From contig CAZKBY010000090.1 in NCBI GenBank assembly GCA_964550915.1, positions 1 through 10,084 of the forward strand: a DNA stretch of 10,084 nt, given 5' to 3'. Source of the stretch: JARYMI01 sp964550915 (GTDB lineage Bacteria > Acidobacteriota > Aminicenantia > Aminicenantales > UBA8522). Positions within the stretch are counted from its first letter, which is position 1; each line of letters begins with the position of its first letter. A model generated the notes under the pieces. The model had not been told where the DNA came from and ran no database searches. It saw only the letters and a program-made list of their open reading frames with translations. Shown here piece after piece: positions 6,580-10,084 of the stretch. The position numbers were made by a program, and so were the translations under genes.

Positions 6580-7212
6580 TCAGCCGTCCGCTTTGTTGAT
6601 GGGGAAGATTTTGACCCTCTTGAGAAAACCCTCCCCGATACTCTCGCTCGCTATCCCGGGAACCTGATTCACAGCGATATGAACTATCCGTCTCTCATAC
6701 GGGTTCATGAGGTCGAGGATTTCGTTTTTTCCTGTCTCGCTGACCTGATAAGCCACTTCTTGCGCAAACTCCCGCAGCCTTTTTTCCTTCCTTCGCCTGT
6801 AAAATTCACAGTCAACCTGCACTTTGTGGGGTGAAATCTTATTTAGAAGGTGCTGGAGAGCTAAGAGCAGGGCTCCGTCCTTGCGAAGGAGCAGATTCTT
6901 GTCCTCGCCGCTAAAGATAATGTAGATCGTTTCATTCTTCTTTTTGACCTGGTAGGTGATTTCGAGCGGAATGTGAGGGAGCAACTTTTCCAGGAAATCG
7001 TTAACATTCCGGGCGTCAATCTCTTTTTTTGGCCAGGCCTTTATGACGATCTCTTTACCCCGAATGCCGAAGAGCTTCGTCTTGGCAGTGACGATTTCAT
7101 AATTGAGCTTCTCCCTGGGCATTTTGAGCACATGCTCAGCCTGACTCAGGGCTTCATCCAGGTTTTTCCCCTTAAATTCTTGGAATTCGTCACTTTTTTC
7201 TTCGTTTTCCAT
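6580..7212 (-). CDS. jag: Jag/KhpB family RNA-binding protein (Jag-N, KH, R3H)
   Basis: Jag (KhpB, EloR) proteins are RNA-binding regulators encoded next to yidC; in Gram-positives they influence cell elongation and bind many transcripts. This 210-residue protein has the full order: Jag-N domain at about 13-62 (FKGKNLDEALSQAEHVL, then KLFGIRGKEIVIKAW), a type II KH-like region at about 72-135, and an R3H domain at about 145-205 with MNPYERRIVH (R-x3-H) and SEGEG-like SIGEGFLKRV. The KH loop is degenerate: the usual LLIGRRGETLDALQ pattern reads LLLRKDGALLLALQ (107-120), so the first glycine of GxxG is lost. The start overlaps the yidC end by 23 bases, with a purine-rich AGAGAGAAG upstream. Downstream lies the 85-base gap before mnmE. 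Confidence 0.93.
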   Translation of the reverse strand: MENEEKSDEFQEFKGKNLDEALSQAEHVLKMPREKLNYEIVTAKTKLFGIRGKEIVIKAWPKKEIDARNVNDFLEKLLPHIPLEITYQVKKKNETIYIIFSGEDKNLLLRKDGALLLALQHLLNKISPHKVQVDCEFYRRRKEKRLREFAQEVAYQVSETGKNEILDLMNPYERRIVHIAVNQVPGIASESIGEGFLKRVKIFPINKADG

Positions 7213-8833
7213 GCGCTTCTCTCTTTTTCTTGCCCATCATCCGGTTCATGATATATTGCTGTCCAATCTGAAGGACATTATTGGTCAGCCAGTAGAGAAC
7301 CAAACCGCTCTGAAAATTCATGAAAAAGACCGTCATGATGACAGGCATAATGAGCATCATCTTGGCCTGGGCGGGATCGGCAGAGGTTGGCGTCATCTTC
7401 TGGCTGATAAACTGTGTCATGCCCATCAAGATCGGCGTCACATAGTAGGGGTCTTTGACAGAAAGGTCTTTTATCCAAAGAATGAACGGGCTCTGCCTGA
7501 ATTCGATACCCACAACCAAGAGCCTGAAAAAGCCCCAAAACACTGGAATCTGAATCAGGATGGGCAGACAGCCACCAGCGGGGTTGATGCCGTGCTCTTT
7601 ATAAAGCCGCATCATCTCTTCGTTCATCTGCCGCCTCTGGGCAATATCCTGCTTTGCCTTTTTATATTTGGCTCTCAGGGCTTTTATCTTCGGCTGAAGT
7701 TCCTGCATCTTGGCCATGGACTTGGTGCTGCTGTACGTTAGCGGAAAAAAAAGAATTTTGATCACGAGAGTCAGGATGATAATTGAAAAACCCCAGTTAG
7801 GGATAAACTTATGGATTGACTTGATCGAAACAAGGAGAACTTCGGCTATCGCACCAAAGAAACCGAAATTGATAATCTTTCTTGCGCCGTGCCCGAACTC
7901 CTTCAGACGGTCTGACTCTTTCGGCCCGATGTAAGCACTCTCTGGCCGGCTCACTGATAGAAAGAAAAGGGAAGGCTCTTGGTCGCCGCCTTCTTTCTGG
8001 AGGCGGGCATTTCCCTGTTGGGGCGGAGTCAGGAAGAGCGCGACCATGTAATTGTCTTCGTAGGCGGCCCAGTCGATGAAATTGACAGCGTTTGTTTCCG
8101 GCTTGAATTTCCGCTCATCCAGCCGGTAGATCTTGTTTGCTACCAGGACAGCTACGCCTCTTCCACCTCCAAACTGCTGCCGCTTGTCCGAAAAAACCTG
8201 GTTTCCTATTCCAGGTCCCCAGATGAGACGCGGCTCAACCTCCCGGCCATCTTTCCACACGCTCATCTGGACGTCGAAGGCATACCTTCCGCCCCTGAAG
8301 ACAAAGACTTTTTCTATTTTTATAGTATTCCCATCGGAATAATAGAATTTGACCTCTCCCGCCTCGTCATCCCGAAGGCTCAGCCGTGAGACCGACGGCA
8401 GATAGAGGCTATTATTGGCGACCCGGTCCAGGTCAGCATCCTGAGTCTCGAGGAAAAAGGGATACTTCCCGGCCTGAGAAGTCCGTCCCGAGACAAGCTC
8501 TAAGTCTTCACCGTTTTCATCCTTATGAGTCTTCAACCTCCAGCTCCGCAGTGACGCTCCCCGGTTGCTCCAGATGGCCTGATAAAGAGATGTTTCTACG
8601 ACTACCTGCTCTTCAGCTTGGGCTCTAGCCTCTTCAATCCTGGAGGGGACGGCTGGAAGGGGTTCTTCTTTTTCGTCTGACGGCTTGAGAGCCCGAGCTT
8701 TCTCTTCCTGCTGGGCCGGAGCCCGAGGCTGCGTCCGCGGTTCAGGCTGGGGTTTGCTCTTCATAAAAATCGCCTGATAGAGAACGAGCACGAGAAAAGA
8801 AAGGACGATGGCTAGGATTAATCTCTTCTCCAT
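7190..8833 (-). CDS. yidC: Membrane protein insertase YidC (Gram-negative type)
   Basis: YidC inserts and folds inner-membrane proteins, alone or with SecYEG. The 547 residues match the diderm form. An N-terminal membrane anchor spans about 5-23 (LILAIVLSFLVLVLYQAIF), followed by a charged Pro/Glu-rich linker (about 25-75) and the large periplasmic P1 beta domain (about 78-320). The conserved insertase domain (about 325-535) has several hydrophobic segments, the amphipathic charged hairpin AKMQELQPKIKALRAKYKK (374-392), NPAGGCLPILIQIPVF (417-432) and SGLVLYWLTNNVLQIGQQ (509-526). The hydrophilic-groove position held by Arg366 in E. coli is Lys359 here, in VIKILFFPLT, a conservative change. 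The C-terminus is strongly basic (KKKREAHGKRRKK), compatible with ribosome contact. It starts 12 bases after yidD, with GAGAGG about 7 bases upstream, and its stop overlaps jag. Confidence 0.97.
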   Translation of the reverse strand: MEKRLILAIVLSFLVLVLYQAIFMKSKPQPEPRTQPRAPAQQEEKARALKPSDEKEEPLPAVPSRIEEARAQAEEQVVVETSLYQAIWSNRGASLRSWRLKTHKDENGEDLELVSGRTSQAGKYPFFLETQDADLDRVANNSLYLPSVSRLSLRDDEAGEVKFYYSDGNTIKIEKVFVFRGGRYAFDVQMSVWKDGREVEPRLIWGPGIGNQVFSDKRQQFGGGRGVAVLVANKIYRLDERKFKPETNAVNFIDWAAYEDNYMVALFLTPPQQGNARLQKEGGDQEPSLFFLSVSRPESAYIGPKESDRLKEFGHGARKIINFGFFGAIAEVLLVSIKSIHKFIPNWGFSIIILTLVIKILFFPLTYSSTKSMAKMQELQPKIKALRAKYKKAKQDIAQRRQMNEEMMRLYKEHGINPAGGCLPILIQIPVFWGFFRLLVVGIEFRQSPFILWIKDLSVKDPYYVTPILMGMTQFISQKMTPTSADPAQAKMMLIMPVIMTVFFMNFQSGLVLYWLTNNVLQIGQQYIMNRMMGKKKREAHGKRRKK

Positions 8834-8845
8834 TTCACGGACCTC

Positions 8846-9055
8846 TCATGGCACTAGGTCAATTCCTCCCGCATGAAAGGGATGGCATTTAAGCAGTCTC
8901 TTAATGCCGAGGAAGGATCCTTTGAGCACTCCATACTTAGAGATCGCTTCCCGCGTATAGGAAGAACAGCTCGGATAAAAGCGGCACTGCCCTCCAAAAA
9001 TAGGGGAGAGGACAAACTGGTAAATCTTGATGGCCAGCAAGGCCGCTTTTTTCAT
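8846..9055 (-). CDS. yidD: Membrane protein insertion efficiency factor YidD
   Basis: YidD is a small membrane-associated protein that helps YidC-dependent insertion. The 69 residues are the usual size. An amphipathic/hydrophobic N-terminal helix (AALLAIKIYQFVLSPIFG) precedes the family hallmark CRFYPSCSSYTREAI (24-38), then KRLLKCHPFHAGGIDLVP at the end, close to the typical CHPFxxGGxDPVP. Three of the conserved cysteines are present (24, 30 and 57). The ATG overlaps the rnpA stop as ATGA. The rnpA-yidD-yidC order is widely conserved. Confidence 0.96.
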   Translation of the reverse strand: MKKAALLAIKIYQFVLSPIFGGQCRFYPSCSSYTREAISKYGVLKGSFLGIKRLLKCHPFHAGGIDLVP

Positions 9056-9405
9056 CGGTCCAGCTTCTTCTTAATTCTATCGATAGCTTCGATGTAACGT
9101 TCTCTCAACTCAGGCCACGTCACTTCTCTCATTTCTGGCCGGGCAACGATGAGGAGGTCAACCGGATGCGCAAACAACCCCTTGTTTCTCCGAAACAACT
9201 CTCTCATCCACCGCTTGACTTTATTCCGCGTCACGGCGCTCCCGATTTTTTTACTGGCGACAACTCCCACCCGGGAAAAAGTCAGGCTGCTGGGAAGATA
9301 AATAAGACTAAAATACTTTCCGTTGTATCGGTTTCCTTTTCTATAGATAAATAAAAAATCCTTCTTCTTCCTGATCCTCTCCCGAGGATTGAGGGTTTCT
9401 CGCAT
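9052..9405 (-). CDS. rnpA: Ribonuclease P protein component
   Basis: RnpA is the protein cofactor of RNase P, which trims the 5' leader of precursor tRNAs; it binds the leader and stabilises the catalytic RNA. The 117-residue length is normal. The N-terminus LNPRERIRKKKDFLFIYRKG is basic and typical. RVGVVASKKIGSAVTRNKVK (45-64) followed by RWMRELFRRNK holds the RNR signature that forms the central basic helix. The ATG shares one base with the rpmH stop (TGATG), giving tight coupling, and its own stop overlaps yidD by four bases. Confidence 0.97.
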   Translation of the reverse strand: MRETLNPRERIRKKKDFLFIYRKGNRYNGKYFSLIYLPSSLTFSRVGVVASKKIGSAVTRNKVKRWMRELFRRNKGLFAHPVDLLIVARPEMREVTWPELRERYIEAIDRIKKKLDR

Positions 9406-9539
9406 CAGGCAGCGATTCTTTTTCTGCCCTTTTTTCTTCTGTTCTTGAGGACTTTCCGGCCGGCTTTTGTTTTCACCCGTGCCCTAAAGCCGTGGGTCTT
9501 TTTTCTTCTTCTCACATTCGGCCTAAACGTGCTCTTCAT
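9405..9539 (-). CDS. rpmH: 50S ribosomal protein L34
   Basis: L34 is a small, very basic protein of the large ribosomal subunit. Reading the minus strand from 9539 gives 44 residues: MKSTFRPNVRRRKKTHGFRA, then RVKTKAGRKVLKNRRKKGRK and RIAA. This is the complete family pattern, including THGFRAR and the GRKVLxxRRxKGRKRxxA end. It is the first gene of the minus-strand operon and is preceded by a clear promoter. A GGAG motif lies 12 bases upstream of the ATG (bases 9552-9555), slightly farther than ideal. Its TGA overlaps the rnpA ATG by one base. Confidence 0.98.
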   Translation of the reverse strand: MKSTFRPNVRRRKKTHGFRARVKTKAGRKVLKNRRKKGRKRIAA

Positions 9540-9566
9540 GACGTGGACAAACTCCAAGCGGGCTCT

Positions 9567-9595
9567 ATGGTAATAAACCCCGCTCCTTCTGTCAA
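9567..9595 (-). promoter_or_regulatory. Putative sigma70-type promoter of the rpmH operon
   Basis: On the minus strand a perfect TTGACA (9595-9590) is followed by a 17-base spacer and TACCAT (9572-9567, 4 of 6 matches to TATAAT). Transcription would begin near 9560, leaving a leader of about 20 bases that includes the GGAG at 9555-9552. The rpmH-rnpA promoter is normally strong, which fits the perfect -35 box. Confidence 0.65.
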
Positions 9596-9618
9596 GATCA
9601 ATGAGGTCAGGATTACCC

Positions 9619-9632
9619 GAAGCCGCGGCTTC
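9619..9632. repeat. 14-base perfect palindrome between divergent promoters
   Basis: GAAGCCGCGGCTTC is identical to its reverse complement. It lies about 24 bases upstream of the rpmH -35 box and 40 bases upstream of the carD -35 box, a position suited to an operator serving either promoter. No known regulator can be named from the sequence. Confidence 0.5.
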
Positions 9633-9634
9633 TA

Positions 9635-9650
9635 GGGGGACGATTCCCCC
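9635..9650. repeat. Inverted repeat GGGGGA-N4-TCCCCC
   Basis: Two exact 6-base arms flank CGAT, only two bases from the neighbouring 14-base palindrome. It lies between the rpmH and carD promoters and outside both predicted transcripts, so it is more likely a protein-binding or DNA-structure element than an RNA hairpin. Chance occurrence is not excluded. Confidence 0.45.
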
Positions 9651-9671
9651 ATATGAGCTTGTGTGAAGTTG

Positions 9672-9700
9672 TTGACTATCTTCGGTCGTTCGTTTATAAT
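9672..9700 (+). promoter_or_regulatory. Putative sigma70-type promoter of carD
   Basis: TTGACT (9672-9677, 5 of 6 matches) is followed by a 17-base spacer and a perfect TATAAT (9695-9700). The start codon begins only 8 bases after the -10 box, so the expected transcription start (about 9706-9708) coincides with the ATG. No Shine-Dalgarno sequence precedes it. Confidence 0.7.
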
Positions 9701-9707
9701 TTTAACA

Positions 9708-10084
9708 ATGAACTTATTCAAGATTGGGGATAGAATCATCTATCCCAATCAAGGCCTGGCTGTCATTGAAGACATCCAAGAAGAGAACCTCTTTGGCGAA
9801 AAGTTCAAGATTTACCACGTCAGGATTCTGGCCAATAACACGCTTGTTTTGGTGCCTACCGCCAATACCGACGAAATCGGGATCCGGAAACCCGTCTCTG
9901 AGGATTCGGTCGAGGACATCTTCAGGTTTCTGAAAAAACGGCAGGTGGACGTCACGGCCGACTGGAAAGGCCGGTATAAGGAACACGTCAACTTGATGCG
10001 CTCCGGTACGATTTTCGACATGGCCAGCGTCCTGAAGAGCCTCTATTATCTGAGTCTCATCAAACCCCTTTCTTTCCGGGAGAA
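9708..10084 (+). CDS. carD: CarD/CdnL-type RNA polymerase-binding transcription factor (cut by window edge)
   Basis: CarD/CdnL proteins bind the beta subunit of RNA polymerase and stabilise open complexes, notably at ribosomal RNA promoters; they are essential in mycobacteria and Myxococcus. The first 125 residues are present. The N-terminal RNA polymerase-interacting (Tudor-like) domain reads FKIGDRIIYPNQGLAVIEDI (4-23), then LVLVPTANTDEIGIRKPVSE. The C-terminal helical DNA-contacting part has the conserved tryptophan in ADWKGRY (Trp86), RSGTIFDMASVLKSLYYL and KPLSFRE at the window edge. The family is usually about 160-170 residues, so some 40 are missing beyond the window. The ATG fits the usual family N-terminus; in-frame TTG and GTG codons upstream would overlap the -35 box and lack a Shine-Dalgarno. 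The gene diverges from the rpmH operon and appears leaderless. Confidence 0.95.
   Translation, partial: MNLFKIGDRIIYPNQGLAVIEDIQEENLFGEKFKIYHVRILANNTLVLVPTANTDEIGIRKPVSEDSVEDIFRFLKKRQVDVTADWKGRYKEHVNLMRSGTIFDMASVLKSLYYLSLIKPLSFRE

Noticed and set aside
6373..6834. 153-codon open frame on the plus strand across the jag-mnmE gap
   Set aside because: It is antisense to two well-supported genes, shows no recognisable protein family, and runs through the reverse complement of conserved MnmE and R3H coding sequence.
7211..7741. 176-codon plus-strand open frame opposite yidC
   Set aside because: Antisense shadow of the conserved YidC insertase domain with no family features.
9542..9550. DnaA-box-like TTGTCCACG on the minus strand in front of rpmH
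   Set aside because: Two mismatches to TTATCCACA and no cluster of further boxes or AT-rich unwinding region nearby.
9663..9707. Upstream GTG or TTG start extending CarD by 12-15 residues
   Set aside because: No Shine-Dalgarno, the codons overlap the promoter, and the added residues do not resemble the CarD N-terminus.

Overview
This window looks like an origin-proximal housekeeping block from a Gram-negative (diderm) bacterium of roughly even base composition. Four genes support the diderm reading: a YidC with the large periplasmic P1 domain, KdsB (activates Kdo for lipopolysaccharide), a bactofilin and a CarD/CdnL regulator. The lineage cannot be fixed from the sequence. An Acidobacteriota/Aminicenantes-type or deltaproteobacterial-type organism is a reasonable guess, but only a guess.

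Twelve genes lie head to tail on the minus strand, transcribed from right to left: rpmH, rnpA, yidD, yidC, jag, mnmE, mnmG, parA, parB, a bactofilin gene, kdsB and pyrG (cut by the left edge). Most junctions overlap (ATGA, TTGA or TGATG) or are separated by 1-12 bases, so long polycistronic transcripts with translational coupling are likely. The one real internal gap is the 85 bases between jag and mnmE; it holds a good promoter-like sequence and a short hairpin. At the right edge a divergent gene, carD, runs off the window. The 168-base spacer between rpmH and carD carries two opposed sigma70-type promoters with two inverted repeats between them. No stretch over 300 bases lacks a gene. No tRNA, rRNA, mobile element, CRISPR array or convincing intrinsic terminator was seen.

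Functionally the block joins ribosome and RNase P parts (rpmH, rnpA), membrane insertion (yidD, yidC, jag), tRNA wobble-uridine modification (mnmE, mnmG), chromosome partitioning (parA, parB and a perfect parS site in the last codons of mnmG), a cytoskeletal scaffold (bactofilin), Kdo activation (kdsB) and CTP synthesis (pyrG). The upstream order is the classic conserved arrangement. Less standard are the missing rsmG between mnmG and parA, carD rather than dnaA beside rpmH, and the parB-bactofilin-kdsB-pyrG tail, in which three genes deal with CTP.

No wholly new system is evident. The best leads are two promoters placed so close to their start codons that carD and mnmE mRNAs should be leaderless or nearly so, altered switch II residues in MnmE, a degenerate GxxG loop in Jag, the coupled ParAB-bactofilin cassette, and the inverted repeats between the divergent promoters.
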